Made by a program: the position numbers and the translations under genes
The notes under the pieces: generated by a model
Told to the model about the DNA's origin: nothing
The model's input: the letters and a program-made list of their open reading frames with translations, nothing else
The model's database searches: none
Source of the DNA: Hyphobacterium sp. CCMP332
GTDB lineage: Bacteria > Bacteroidota > Bacteroidia > Cytophagales > CCMP332
DNA: 64,000 nucleotides
NCBI GenBank assembly: GCA_014323545.1
Contig: CP058647.1
Location: 3,016,001-3,080,000 of the forward strand
Reading direction: 5' to 3'
Part shown: positions 7,040-16,164 of the stretch, piece by piece
Layout of the letters: every line of letters begins with the position of its first letter
How positions within the stretch are numbered: the first letter of the stretch is position 1

Positions 7040-9391
7040 ATGCTAATCCACAATTTGAAAATTACGCTGCGCTCTTTCCAAAAGAGCAAATCCTCATTTA
7101 TTATTAATATCCTCGGGCTAAGTGCCGGCTTGCTTTGTACCCTGCTGATTTTTTTATGGGTTCAAAATGAACTGAGCATTGATAGGTTTCACAAAGACGA
7201 AAAGCGGGTTTTCAGGGCAATGGAACACCAGCGCTACGCCAATGGCGATATCATGACAACATGGTCTACGCCGGGAGTCTTGGCGGCAGAGTTGAAAAAA
7301 GAAATTCCTGAGATTGAATATGCCAGCACGGGTTCCTGGTCATTTCAGCATTTAATTACATTCAATGAAAAATCTCTTCGGTTAAATGGACTTTATGCCG
7401 ATCAGGACTTTTTTGAAATTTTCACTTTTCCAATAAAAGAGGGTAATAAGGATATTTTGCTTAATGACTTAAATTCAATAGTAGTCAGTGAGCATTTTGC
7501 TGAAATGGTTTTTGGGCAGGAAAAGGCGCTTGGCAAGACAATACAATTGGATAAGGATAATACATACAAGGTGACCGGTGTATTTTACGATGTTCCTGCC
7601 AGTTCAAGTATGAAATTTGATTATGTTTTAAGCGCAGAGAAATGGAGGAAAGACAACGAATGGTTGAGACAATGGGATAGCAATGGCCCCAGAACTTATG
7701 TAAAGCTCAAGGAGAATACGGATTATCATTTTGTGAATGAAAAAATATCTGATTTTATAAAACAGCGAAATGAAGGATCTGTAGTAGAATTATTCCTCTA
7801 TCCATACGCCGATGCCTATTTATACGGCAGATTTGAAAATGCAGTGCAAAGCGGTGGGAGGATCGAATATGTACAACTCTTTTCAATAATTGCACTTTTT
7901 GTACTTCTCATTGCGTGTATCAATTTTATGAATTTGTCTACGGCAAAAGCGAGTCGAAAAGCCAAGGAAGTAGGAATTAGAAAAGCATTGGGAGCACATC
8001 GCAAATCCTTAATTCAGCAATACCTTTTTGAAAGCTTTTTTTTAACCGCCGCTTCAATTTTTGTTGCCGTTGCAATCATCCCATTGATTATTCCCTATTT
8101 TAATGAAATTACAGGTAAGGAATTGAGTCTTGTATTTAATACCAATCTTGTTTTTGGACTTCTTTTAATTTTAGTTGTTACCGGTTTATTTGCAGGGAGC
8201 TATCCCGCACTTTATTTGTCGGCGTTTCAACCTGTGAAAGTGCTTAAAAATGAAATTAAAAGTTCCTGGGGAGAGCTTTGGGCGAGAAGAGGTCTGGTTG
8301 TATTTCAATTTGGACTTTCGATATTTTTAATTATTGCCGTCACTGTAGTTTATTCACAAATTCAATTCGTACAAGACAAAAACCTTGGTTATAAAAAAGA
8401 AAACCTCATCATGTATTTGCTTGAGGGGAAATTATCCGGAGGTCAAAATGAATCCTTTACCAATGAGTTGAAAGCTTTACCGGGTGTGATCAATGCAAGT
8501 GTTTCTGGTCATGACTTTATAGGACGAAATAATAATACAGGAGGTTTAAGTTGGCCGGGAAAATTAAAGGATGAGGTGGTATTATTTGAAAACTTTAGAG
8601 GAAATCATTCGCTAATTGAAACCATGGGCATAGAAGTTAAGGAAGGTAGAAGCTTTTCCAAAGATTTTAGTACTGATAGCTCTGCAATTATCTTTAATGA
8701 AACCGCGATTCGCTTAATGCGACTTGAAAATCCTATTGGAACCAAAGTTAATCTTTGGGGAAAGGAAAGAAGAATTATAGGCGTAACCAGGGACTTCCAT
8801 TTTCAATCATTCCGTTCGGAAGTATCACCTGGGTTTTTTATCCTGGATGATAACGTTTGGTTTGGTCAGGCGAGAATAAAAGGTGATATGATTGCGGAGA
8901 CAATAGATGAAATTAAAAAGCTACATGAAGAATTTAATCCGGGATTTAGTTTTGAATATAGTTTTCAGGATGAGAATTACGATGAACTATATACTTCAGA
9001 AAGACGCGTTGCTTCCATTTCACAGTATTTTGCCGGTTTTGCGATTTTAATATCCTGTTTGGGTTTATTCGGTTTGGCTTCTTTTACTGCTGAGCGTCGT
9101 ATTAAAGAAATTGGCATCCGAAAAGTTCTTGGGGCAAGTGTAAGGAGTCTTGTTATCCTGCTCACTAATGAATTTACCCGTTTGGTATTGATCGCAATAT
9201 TTATTTCAATTCCGGTTGCCTGGTGGGTGAGCAAAAACTGGTTGGAAGAGTTCGCATATCATATTGAATTAAGCTGGGTTTTCTTTTTGCTTGCAGGGAT
9301 ATTGGCTTTATTGGTAGCTTTGATAACGGTAAGTTCACAAGCCTGGAATGCAGCCAATGTAAACCCGGTAGATACCCTTAAGGATGAATAA
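7040..9391 (+). CDS. ABC transporter permease, FtsX/MacB type
   Basis: About 783 residues from the ATG at 7040; an in-frame TTG six bases upstream is a less likely start. The N-terminus (LIHNLKITLRSFQKSKSSF, then a helix INILGLSAGLLCTLLIFLWV) is typical of Bacteroidota MacB-like permeases. A periplasmic MacB_PCD domain follows, then a first FtsX domain (about residues 280-400, with KEVGIRKALGAHR), a second periplasmic domain, and a second FtsX domain near the C-terminus (RIKEIGIRKVLGAS). Such proteins couple cytoplasmic ATP hydrolysis to extraction or expulsion of lipoproteins, peptides or drugs. No ATPase gene is adjacent, so the partner must be encoded elsewhere. The gene ends two bases from the convergent VOC gene. 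Confidence 0.9.
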   Translation: MLIHNLKITLRSFQKSKSSFIINILGLSAGLLCTLLIFLWVQNELSIDRFHKDEKRVFRAMEHQRYANGDIMTTWSTPGVLAAELKKEIPEIEYASTGSWSFQHLITFNEKSLRLNGLYADQDFFEIFTFPIKEGNKDILLNDLNSIVVSEHFAEMVFGQEKALGKTIQLDKDNTYKVTGVFYDVPASSSMKFDYVLSAEKWRKDNEWLRQWDSNGPRTYVKLKENTDYHFVNEKISDFIKQRNEGSVVELFLYPYADAYLYGRFENAVQSGGRIEYVQLFSIIALFVLLIACINFMNLSTAKASRKAKEVGIRKALGAHRKSLIQQYLFESFFLTAASIFVAVAIIPLIIPYFNEITGKELSLVFNTNLVFGLLLILVVTGLFAGSYPALYLSAFQPVKVLKNEIKSSWGELWARRGLVVFQFGLSIFLIIAVTVVYSQIQFVQDKNLGYKKENLIMYLLEGKLSGGQNESFTNELKALPGVINASVSGHDFIGRNNNTGGLSWPGKLKDEVVLFENFRGNHSLIETMGIEVKEGRSFSKDFSTDSSAIIFNETAIRLMRLENPIGTKVNLWGKERRIIGVTRDFHFQSFRSEVSPGFFILDDNVWFGQARIKGDMIAETIDEIKKLHEEFNPGFSFEYSFQDENYDELYTSERRVASISQYFAGFAILISCLGLFGLASFTAERRIKEIGIRKVLGASVRSLVILLTNEFTRLVLIAIFISIPVAWWVSKNWLEEFAYHIELSWVFFLLAGILALLVALITVSSQAWNAANVNPVDTLKDE

Positions 9392-9393
9392 TA

Positions 9394-9789
9394 TCAGGCC
9401 TGGCTTATTTCGAACAAATGGCCATCGGGATCCCTGAAAAAACAGCGTATTTCATAACCGTGATCGTAGGGTGGGCTAATAAATTCTGCACCCCTGTCTT
9501 TTAGTTCTTCGTATGATTTCTGACAGTCTTTCACGCGTATGGTAAAGGCATGACTCACCCGATTTGGATTGTCCGGTCTTGAAAAATAAACATCGGGCTT
9601 ATCTGCAGTTGGCTCACCCTCACTAACTATTAATAACCAATGTTCCAAAAATTGCAATACTACAGAGCTCCCTCCATATTCTCTATACAGAGAGGCTCCA
9701 AGTACCTTGGTGTACCAATTTTTTGATTTTTCTATATCCGCAACCACCAATATTGTAGTGATGGCCATCTCTTTTTCGGGAAAACTCAT
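9394..9789 (-). CDS. VOC (glyoxalase/bleomycin resistance) family protein
   Basis: A 131-residue protein with the paired beta-alpha-beta-beta-beta modules of the VOC fold: ITTILVVADIEKSKNWYTKVLGA at the N-terminus and AFTIRVKDCQKSYEELKDRGAEF in the second half, closing with CFFRDPDGHLFEISQ, where the terminal glutamate is the usual metal ligand. Likely a small metal-dependent or binding protein of the cytoplasm; substrate unknown. It is 3 bases downstream of the adenylate cyclase gene on the same strand and probably read from the same transcript. Confidence 0.85.
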   Translation of the reverse strand: MSFPEKEMAITTILVVADIEKSKNWYTKVLGASLYREYGGSSVVLQFLEHWLLIVSEGEPTADKPDVYFSRPDNPNRVSHAFTIRVKDCQKSYEELKDRGAEFISPPYDHGYEIRCFFRDPDGHLFEISQA

Positions 9790-9792
9790 ATT

Positions 9793-11769
9793 TTATTTTT
9801 CTGTAATGTTTTGTATAAAATCCCAACCTTCTGTTGTGCCTCTTTCTATTAATTGCGTGCATCTGTCGTAATATACCCTCGAAGGAACATCATTTGGATA
9901 CTTCTCTATTATCTTTTCAAAAATCTTTGAGGCAGCTTTAAAATCCCGATTGAAATAACAATTAACCCCTTCTTCATAAAAGTCTTTACTCTGAATTTTA
10001 TTCAGATCATCTTTTTGTAAAATTTCGTAAACGGAAATCGGATTTGAACGACCTTTCACTTTGACATAATCCAAAAAACGAAAATGAAACTGTTTTTTGT
10101 CCTTAATATACATTATGCTTTCATCGGTTATGATGCATTCAACTCCATAAACTTTGGTCAAGCCTTCTATCCTTGATGAGAGATTAACGGCATCTGAAAT
10201 AACTGTGGTGTCCAGCCTTTTTTCCGTACCCACGGTCCCAAGAATTAAATGTCCGGTATGAATTCCCGTTCCAATTCTAATGCCGTCCATTCCTTTTGCA
10301 TTAAGCGTCTGATTGAAGTGGATTATTGCTTCTTTAAATTCCAGCGCACTTTCAATGGCGGATTCGGGGTTTTCCGGGAAGAGCGCCATGATTGAGTCAC
10401 CAATATATTTATCGATAAATCCGCCATGGCTTTGAATAACTGGTACAATTTCTTTAAGATAAGCATTAATGAAATCCAGGTTTTCCTGCGGGCTTAAATT
10501 TTCCGATATTTTAGTAAATGAACGGATATCTGTAAACATTACCGTCATATCACTTTCAGTCTGGTCCCCAAGACCGATTTGCTCTATACTCTCTTTACCC
10601 AGTAGTTTCAAAAAATTGTCGGGAACAAAGCGCTTATTGGATTGATTGACAGCTCGAAGTTTTTCATTTGCATTTGCCAATTCCAATGTGCGCTCAGCAA
10701 CTTTCTCTTTAAAGAATTTTATACTGGAGATCACTTCATCTTTTAGAACTTTAAAGTTTTTACTCAAGATACCGACCTCATCGTGAGTTTTAGTCAGTGG
10801 ATATTCCTCTTCAAGGGTAAAATCGCTTTCCACAAATTTGCCTATATAAAGGGTCAATTTTTTAAGTGGATTCGTTATTTGCTGGGAAATAAAATAGCTC
10901 GTAAGCAGACTGATTATTATAAGTGCCGTTACAATGACTCCGAAATATAAATTTAATTCATAAAAAAGAGCTTTTTTTCTATTTTCTGTTTCGCGGACAA
11001 TCTGGTTTATATGATTCTCCATATCATCAATTTGAGTATCAAGACTGTATTTGATTCCACTGTTAGTATTTATTCCTATAGTGTTGTCAAGGTCAACCAG
11101 TTCATTAAAATGTCGCTCATAACTTTTGATTTTAATTAAGAGTGAATCTTTTCTTATATCTGGAATATTTCGATTATTAATATCTAATATCAATTCATCA
11201 ATGAGATAATTAAATCTTTGAACATAAATATTTTCATTTCGGATTATATAGTCCTTTTCGTGTTTTCTAAATAATAAAACTGTGGCATCGCTTAATTCCT
11301 GACTGTTTTCCAACCAATGAGCATCCTCACGTATTTCACCAATTACATTGAAATCCTTATAACCTCTTATATAAATCAGTCCAACCAAATGGTTGAATAA
11401 GGAATCCACAAATCGTGTTTCTTTTTTAAATTCTTTTAATTCTTCGGTGAACTCAAATTGCCCTTCACTGCGCGTCAAGGCTGAGTCGATGAAAATATTT
11501 GTGCTGTCTAGAAATATCTCGCATTTCTGAAGATTGAAACTCAGATTGGATTGAAAGAACTCCTCTTGCTTGGTATCAAAAGTTAGAAAGTCCTCTTGAG
11601 ATTTTGTGTATTTTAACCATTGAATATGCGCGAGCTGTATTATTTCGGAGGTGTCTTCTATCACCTGTCTTCTATCTAGGTAAACAAAAACTAATAGTAT
11701 GATTATCAGGTTGGAACTGATAAATACCATAAACCAAAAAAGTAATCTCTGTCTAAAGGTCCTGAACAT
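9793..11769 (-). CDS. Membrane-bound class III adenylate cyclase with HAMP and TPR-like tail
   Basis: A 658-residue receptor-type cyclase. Transmembrane helices at about 9-31 and 273-295 enclose a helical periplasmic sensor region of some 240 residues. A HAMP-like segment (about 294-350) and coiled coil (350-380) lead to the cyclase domain (about 405-575). Metal-binding aspartates are D414 (FTDIRSF) and D458 (YIGDSIM); K517 and D526 are the adenine-selecting pair, and N529 and R533 are the transition-state residues, so ATP is the expected substrate and cAMP the product. A TPR-like helical pair (about 595-640, YEEGVNCYFNRDFKAASKIFEK) closes the protein. All catalytic residues are present; it should act as a homodimer responding to an unknown external signal. 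Divergent from the DUF3307 gene. Confidence 0.9.
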   Translation of the reverse strand: MFRTFRQRLLFWFMVFISSNLIIILLVFVYLDRRQVIEDTSEIIQLAHIQWLKYTKSQEDFLTFDTKQEEFFQSNLSFNLQKCEIFLDSTNIFIDSALTRSEGQFEFTEELKEFKKETRFVDSLFNHLVGLIYIRGYKDFNVIGEIREDAHWLENSQELSDATVLLFRKHEKDYIIRNENIYVQRFNYLIDELILDINNRNIPDIRKDSLLIKIKSYERHFNELVDLDNTIGINTNSGIKYSLDTQIDDMENHINQIVRETENRKKALFYELNLYFGVIVTALIIISLLTSYFISQQITNPLKKLTLYIGKFVESDFTLEEEYPLTKTHDEVGILSKNFKVLKDEVISSIKFFKEKVAERTLELANANEKLRAVNQSNKRFVPDNFLKLLGKESIEQIGLGDQTESDMTVMFTDIRSFTKISENLSPQENLDFINAYLKEIVPVIQSHGGFIDKYIGDSIMALFPENPESAIESALEFKEAIIHFNQTLNAKGMDGIRIGTGIHTGHLILGTVGTEKRLDTTVISDAVNLSSRIEGLTKVYGVECIITDESIMYIKDKKQFHFRFLDYVKVKGRSNPISVYEILQKDDLNKIQSKDFYEEGVNCYFNRDFKAASKIFEKIIEKYPNDVPSRVYYDRCTQLIERGTTEGWDFIQNITEK

Positions 11770-11876
11770 GGGCCGCTGCTACATATTTAGGTATAAAATT
11801 GGCAATTAAATTTTGGAAGGATCAAATTTGATTAAATTAGCTCAGTATTTGAGAAATTATCTGACCAAATCCAGAC

Positions 11877-12236
11877 GTGAATTTAAGCTTAATTTTTTTA
11901 GCTCATTGGATGGGCGACTTTTTATTTCAGACCACAAAAATGGCCACTTCAAAGGCTCATAGCTTAAAATGGCTAAGCCTGCATGCATTGGTCTATGGAA
12001 GTATTATGACTGTATTTGCTATCCTTATAATAGACATTGAGAAAGGCTTAATTTTTGGTTTAGTCAATATGCTATTACATTTTATTACCGATTTTTTCAC
12101 AAGCAAGGTGATGGTCAAATATTTAAAAAGGCCCAGAATATTTTTTCCTTTGCTTGGAATAGATCAAATGATTCATATGATCACGCTGCATTTGACTTTG
12201 GAAAATATTTCTAAAATTCAGGATTTAATAGTTTAA
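11877..12236 (+). CDS. DUF3307 domain-containing membrane protein
   Basis: A 119-residue protein starting at GTG (11877). It has the DUF3307 signature LAHWMGDFLFQTTKMATSK near the N-terminus, a middle hydrophobic segment and the HFITDFFTSKVMVKY motif, followed by GIDQMIHMITL. The conserved histidines and aspartates (HWMGD, HFITD, DQMIH) lie at membrane boundaries. Function is unknown, though members are often found near regulators of the SatD type in other genomes; that partner is not seen here. An ATG start is not available in a better position. Confidence 0.8.
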   Translation: MNLSLIFLAHWMGDFLFQTTKMATSKAHSLKWLSLHALVYGSIMTVFAILIIDIEKGLIFGLVNMLLHFITDFFTSKVMVKYLKRPRIFFPLLGIDQMIHMITLHLTLENISKIQDLIV

Positions 12237-12256
12237 GGTTTTTTTGATTGTAATAA

Positions 12257-13405
12257 TTATAAATCCAATTTGTAACCTAATGAAACTTGATTGCCCCAAG
12301 TTGCGATCATGGGTTGAATTCCGCTGTAACCAATTCCATAGCAAAATAAAGATTGAAAAATGAAACCTTTGTAAACCAAAGCAATACCCATATTTGTCCT
12401 AAGATGATAGCCTGGCTCAGGAAATTCTACGTCATTTTCGATATTCAGTTTGGGAATGAAGACCTTAAATGATTGATTGACTAAATTGTTATATTCAAAT
12501 ACGCCAGAAATTAAAATTTTCATTTCTTTATTTAAGACATAATAATTTAACTGAAGAGGTAGACCTATATATGTAAATTTAGCATCGTAATTTTTCTTTA
12601 AGTAGTCATCTTGCGCACCAATGTTTATGAGTTCACCTTTAAATTGGATGTAGTTTATTCCTATTTGAGTTCCGAAGTTTTGTCCAAATTTTCTTTCTAT
12701 AAAGAGGCCAGCAAACCCACTTGTACTTAATCCTGAAATTCTCCCATCAATTGTGGATTTGAATAGAAAGTAAATTCTGTTTTGATGCAAACCAGTATGA
12801 AAGCCTAAACTGTTTTGTTTTTTTCTTTTCAAGGATTTGCCTGGAAGGTTTCTTGATAAATTGTATGCATTTAGGAGCTGTATTAGTTGATTCTCATTGT
12901 ATCTGGTCGAGTATAATTTTAATTCCAAATCCTTCCAATCACTTAAAAGAATTGTTAGAACTCCTCTGTAATATGTCCCGATATCATATGCTTTTCTAAC
13001 TTTATCTGAAATCGGATAATAAATATTGTCTTTTTTTAATAGAAATCGAATTTTCCCATTATTTATGAATTTATAAAGTGAAACTTCACCATCAAACATT
13101 TTTAAGAGTAGAAAAGCTTTATTACTTTTTTTGTCTATGTATTTTTCAAAATAAGTATTGCCATTAAGTTGAATTTTTTCAATGCTGTCTAATGGAATAA
13201 GTATATATTCCTCATTCAAATTTTCTTTAAAGTAAATTCCTGCAGAGAGTAAAGCCAGATCTGTGTCCAGAATATATCCTTGTTTTACTATTCCGGATTT
13301 ATAGGTAACTGAGCTTTTTGCGTAGTTATAGGTTTGTGAGAATCCACAGGAAAGACCCAATAAGATCAGGATTAATGTTGCTATGCATTTAATTGAACTG
13401 TACAT
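12257..13405 (-). CDS. Putative outer-membrane beta-barrel (PorT-like) protein
   Basis: A 382-residue protein with a signal peptide (MYSSIKCIATLILILLGLSCGFSQ). The N-terminal half is a soluble region without recognisable motif; from about residue 195 the chain turns into barrel-like strands (GFHTGLHQNRIYF, FAGLFIERKFGQNFGTQIGINYIQF, YIGLPLQLNYYV) and ends GNQVSLGYKLDL, which fits the outer-membrane beta-barrel domain common in Bacteroidota. Whether it is a transport or structural protein cannot be told. It ends 20 bases from the convergent DUF3307 gene. Confidence 0.6.
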   Translation of the reverse strand: MYSSIKCIATLILILLGLSCGFSQTYNYAKSSVTYKSGIVKQGYILDTDLALLSAGIYFKENLNEEYILIPLDSIEKIQLNGNTYFEKYIDKKSNKAFLLLKMFDGEVSLYKFINNGKIRFLLKKDNIYYPISDKVRKAYDIGTYYRGVLTILLSDWKDLELKLYSTRYNENQLIQLLNAYNLSRNLPGKSLKRKKQNSLGFHTGLHQNRIYFLFKSTIDGRISGLSTSGFAGLFIERKFGQNFGTQIGINYIQFKGELINIGAQDDYLKKNYDAKFTYIGLPLQLNYYVLNKEMKILISGVFEYNNLVNQSFKVFIPKLNIENDVEFPEPGYHLRTNMGIALVYKGFIFQSLFCYGIGYSGIQPMIATWGNQVSLGYKLDL

Positions 13406-13437
13406 AGCTCAAATTAAATCATTTATTAGAAAAGCAT

Positions 13438-14397
13438 TTAATTAACCTTTGATGGATCACCCATCGCTCCTGAATTATAATTGATAATGCATTTCTTTAT
13501 TTCTTCTCTGGAATTCATCACAAATGGACCATAGGAATAAACGGGTTCATTAAGTGGTTGGCCGCCAAGTAGGATTATTTCTGAACCATTTATACTGTAA
13601 AGTTTAATATGATCACCTCCTCTTTCGAATAGAACGAGTTGATTAGCTCTGATTTCTTTTCTTTCTTCCAATTCAATATGGCCATTTAACACATAAATAA
13701 ATGCATTATAATTAGATTCGACAGGAATATTTAACCTGCCATTGGCATCGAGTTCAATATGATAATAAAAGGCCGGACTGTAGGTTTCCACATTGGATTT
13801 CAATCCAAATAATTCTCCAAGTACAACTTTTCCGGAATACCCCTTTCCTTTAAATTGAGGGATCGTATTTTTTTTAAACACTTCAGTTGATGGATCTGAC
13901 CATTTGTATTTCATTGGCATATTTAGCCAAATCTGAAAACCGTGATAATCTCCACCTTCATCATATAATTGCTGTCCGGTTTCCTCCATATGAATTGCAC
14001 CTCTACCGGAATTGAAAATCATAAACTCACCTTTGCCCACTTGTATATCATAATTTAAACTATCCTTATGATGCCCGCTGCCTGATAAAAAATAGGTAGT
14101 TGGTGTTACTCCGGCATGAGGATGAGCATTTACACGAAGGGGTTGAGACCGGGGACTTAATGTAACAGGCCCAAATTCATCAAGTAAAACGAAAGGCGAT
14201 ACATAATCGGTATGATTTCCGGCAAAAGCCCTTAATATAGGCAGTGTCCCTACATTCGTTTTATTCGCATTGATTACTCTTTTAATTTTCCTGCTATTTG
14301 AAGATTCAAACATTCCCGATCTTCCAAATAATAATGTAGGTGCTGAAAGACCAAAGCCTAAGATTGCAGATCCTTTGATGAATTCTCGTCTATTCAT
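13438..14397 (-). CDS. Pirin family protein with twin-arginine signal
   Basis: A 319-residue bicupin of the pirin family. The N-terminus MNRREFIKGSAILGFGLS is a Tat signal, so the protein should be exported folded to the periplasm, unlike cytoplasmic pirins. The pirin block VNAHPHAGVTPTTYFLSGSGHHKDSL contributes the metal-site histidines; GEFMIFNSGRGAIHMEE supplies the second pair. The C-terminal cupin ends with LLGGQPLNEPVYSYGPFVMNS, the usual family ending. Pirins include quercetinase-like dioxygenases and redox-sensing proteins; activity here is not known. It is upstream of the barrel gene on the same strand. Confidence 0.88.
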   Translation of the reverse strand: MNRREFIKGSAILGFGLSAPTLLFGRSGMFESSNSRKIKRVINANKTNVGTLPILRAFAGNHTDYVSPFVLLDEFGPVTLSPRSQPLRVNAHPHAGVTPTTYFLSGSGHHKDSLNYDIQVGKGEFMIFNSGRGAIHMEETGQQLYDEGGDYHGFQIWLNMPMKYKWSDPSTEVFKKNTIPQFKGKGYSGKVVLGELFGLKSNVETYSPAFYYHIELDANGRLNIPVESNYNAFIYVLNGHIELEERKEIRANQLVLFERGGDHIKLYSINGSEIILLGGQPLNEPVYSYGPFVMNSREEIKKCIINYNSGAMGDPSKVN

Positions 14398-14451
14398 GAA
14401 TAATCAATTTGTATTTTATACAATATAATTAAAAATAAAGTTTGAGATCTT

Positions 14452-15273
14452 CTAAAACTGATAGCTTAAACTGGTGCGAAAGCCACCTTGAAAAGGAAGC
14501 ATACTGATATTGGTCTTTTGATAAAATTTAGATTTGTGAAATTGCGGAATGAGAATACCTACGGAAGCACCCACCAAATAACCTACTATGAGGTCGCTTG
14601 GAAAATGTTTACCGGCTTTATATCGAAAATAAGCTGTATAAAAAGAAGGAAGAGAAGCCAAACCATACAACAGAAATTTTTTATTTCTCAATTCGGGGTG
14701 ATAATCCAGAAATACCTTGCACATAAAAAATGAAGAACTGGTAACTACAGATACATGGCCACTGTAAAATGAATCACGGCTCTTGGGCCCTGATTTTCTT
14801 TCTTCTATTTCGTCGGGATTATATACAAAAGGACGATTTCTTTTAATATTCTGAGCGGAAGCCAAATAAATCAGGGTGTTCACAGCATGCGTTTCAAGAT
14901 ACATCAAAGTGAGATTCAGCGCATCATTGCGGATTTCCTTGTCAAATCCAAGAAAAAAGGGAAGGGCAGGTACAGTTCTCAAAGCGATATCGGATAATCC
15001 ATGGGCCTCATTGGCAAAGGACGGGTCCTGCTTAGCAGCGGAACGGTCAAATGCATTGACATTTTGAGGGCTTAAATTTGAATATTGTTCCGGACTTAAA
15101 CGTGGAGCTTGACGCAGTTTTTCCTGGCCGTAAAAATTATAGCCAAAGCCAATTACCGTCACCGGTATATCGACCCAATAGTTAAAGCGGTAAATTGAAC
15201 TGTCATTTTTTTGCCCTGAGACTTCAATTCGGAGCATTAACAGTACGATCACCAATAGAAGATATTTATTCAA
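14452..15273 (-). CDS. PAP2 family phosphatase
   Basis: About 273 residues from the TTG at 15273, which gives the signal peptide/anchor MNKYLLLVIVLLMLRIEVSGQ; a longer reading would overlap the divergent TetR gene and its promoter. The PAP2 triad motifs are visible: KRNRPFVY, SFYSGHVS and RYKAGKHFPSDLIVG, giving the catalytic histidines and conserved arginines. Such enzymes dephosphorylate undecaprenyl-, phosphatidyl- or other lipid phosphates on the periplasmic side. The FYSGH form replaces the common PSGH but keeps the catalytic HV. A -33/-7 promoter lies at 15309-15340. The gene is divergent from the TetR gene and shares its control region. Confidence 0.85.
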   Translation of the reverse strand: MNKYLLLVIVLLMLRIEVSGQKNDSSIYRFNYWVDIPVTVIGFGYNFYGQEKLRQAPRLSPEQYSNLSPQNVNAFDRSAAKQDPSFANEAHGLSDIALRTVPALPFFLGFDKEIRNDALNLTLMYLETHAVNTLIYLASAQNIKRNRPFVYNPDEIEERKSGPKSRDSFYSGHVSVVTSSSFFMCKVFLDYHPELRNKKFLLYGLASLPSFYTAYFRYKAGKHFPSDLIVGYLVGASVGILIPQFHKSKFYQKTNISMLPFQGGFRTSLSYQF

Positions 15274-15308
15274 GCGGTTTAGAATTAAATTGCTAAGATA
15301 AGGGCATT

Positions 15309-15340
15309 CAAAAATAAAATTTAAAAATGTAATATTACAA
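15309..15340 (-). promoter_or_regulatory. Bacteroidota-type promoter of the PAP2 gene
   Basis: On the minus strand a TTG (complement of 15338-15340) is followed after 21 bases by TATTTTTG (complement of 15309-15316), fitting -33 TTTG / -7 TAnnTTTG. The predicted transcript start falls about 30 bases before the TTG start codon, supporting the short form of the protein. It abuts the divergent TetR promoter. Confidence 0.6.
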
Positions 15341-15373
15341 TTTGCAAAATTAATAGTAATACTATTATATTTG
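15341..15373 (+). promoter_or_regulatory. Promoter with overlapping dyad operator for the TetR gene
   Basis: TTTG (15341-15344), 21-base spacer, TATATTTG (15366-15373) match the -33/-7 consensus. A perfect dyad AATAGT-AAT-ACTATT (15352-15366) fills the spacer and touches the -7 box. Nearly the same 24 bases recur at 17148-17171 in front of the exporter operon (22 of 24 identical). The position between -33 and -7 is ideal for repression, so autoregulation by the TetR protein is inferred. Confidence 0.65.
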
Positions 15374-15388
15374 CATCGATTATATAAT

Positions 15389-16072
15389 ATGATGGAATTT
15401 TTATCTAAAGTCAACATTCAGGTAAATGAGAACATCTACCTAAAAAATCCCGACTCCAGTAATTTGGGAAAAAACATAATTTCCGGGAGTATTGACCTAA
15501 TTGAGAAAATGGGTTTTGAAGCCTTTACTTTCAGAAAGTTGGGAAATGAAATTAATTCAACTGAAGCGTCAATCTACCGTTACTTTGAAAGCAAGCACAA
15601 ATTGCTTCTTTACCTAATCAATTGGTATTGGGCCTGGATGGAATACAGATTGGTTTTTTCAATGGCCAACATCAATTCCCCTGAAGAACGGCTTCAAAGA
15701 GCTATAACCTTATTAACCGAAGAATACAACTCTGAAAAAAAATTCAATCATATTGATACTCAGAAGTTATTCAACATAGTTATACAGGAATCGTCCAAAT
15801 CATATTTAATTAAAGAAGTTGATAAGGTCAACCAGGAAGGAGCATTTTTAGCTTATAAGCAATTGGTAGGCCGGGTTGGGGATATAATTCTGGAAATTAA
15901 TCCCAAATACAAATACCCACACATGCTTATTTCAACTGTGATTGAAGGAGCGCATCATCAACGTTTTTTTGCTGAACACCTTCCGCGACTAACCGATGTT
16001 GCCGACGGAGAAGCGACCATTCCTAATTTTTATAATAACATGGTTTTGAAGACCATTAAAAATGAAAAATAA
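15389..16072 (+). CDS. TetR/AcrR family transcriptional regulator
   Basis: About 227 residues. The N-terminal helix-turn-helix (about residues 30-65) contains NIISGSIDLIEKMGFEAFTFRKLG and STEASIYRYFESKHKLL, the standard TetR recognition pattern; the C-terminal ligand domain is not assignable. The start is taken at ATG 15389 (or the next codon, 15392) because the more upstream TTG at 15371 lies inside the -7 box. It probably represses its own promoter and the exporter operon through the shared dyad operator. SbtA follows on the same strand, after a terminator-like hairpin. The inducing ligand is unknown. Confidence 0.88.
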   Translation: MMEFLSKVNIQVNENIYLKNPDSSNLGKNIISGSIDLIEKMGFEAFTFRKLGNEINSTEASIYRYFESKHKLLLYLINWYWAWMEYRLVFSMANINSPEERLQRAITLLTEEYNSEKKFNHIDTQKLFNIVIQESSKSYLIKEVDKVNQEGAFLAYKQLVGRVGDIILEINPKYKYPHMLISTVIEGAHHQRFFAEHLPRLTDVADGEATIPNFYNNMVLKTIKNEK

Positions 16073-16113
16073 AACATTGTTTAGAGATTTATTCAATAGA
16101 CAAAAAGCACTTT

Positions 16114-16142
16114 ACCTGTCAATTAAAATGTCAGGTTTTTTT
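16114..16142 (+). terminator. Rho-independent terminator after the TetR gene
   Basis: ACCTG (16114-16118) pairs with CAGGT (16132-16136), extended past one T-T mismatch by two further pairs, and is followed by seven Ts. It would end or attenuate the TetR transcript 42 bases past the stop codon and before the SbtA gene. Confidence 0.55.
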
Positions 16143-16164
16143 ATGAATTATAAAATACAGAAAA

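Noticed and set aside
15371-15388. TTG at 15371 as start of the TetR gene
   Set aside because: The TTG is part of the -7 box TATATTTG; a transcript from this promoter would start after it. ATG 15389 is preferred.
15274-15417. Long form of the PAP2 gene reaching 15417
   Set aside because: It overlaps the divergent TetR gene and both promoters; the TTG at 15273 gives a proper signal peptide.
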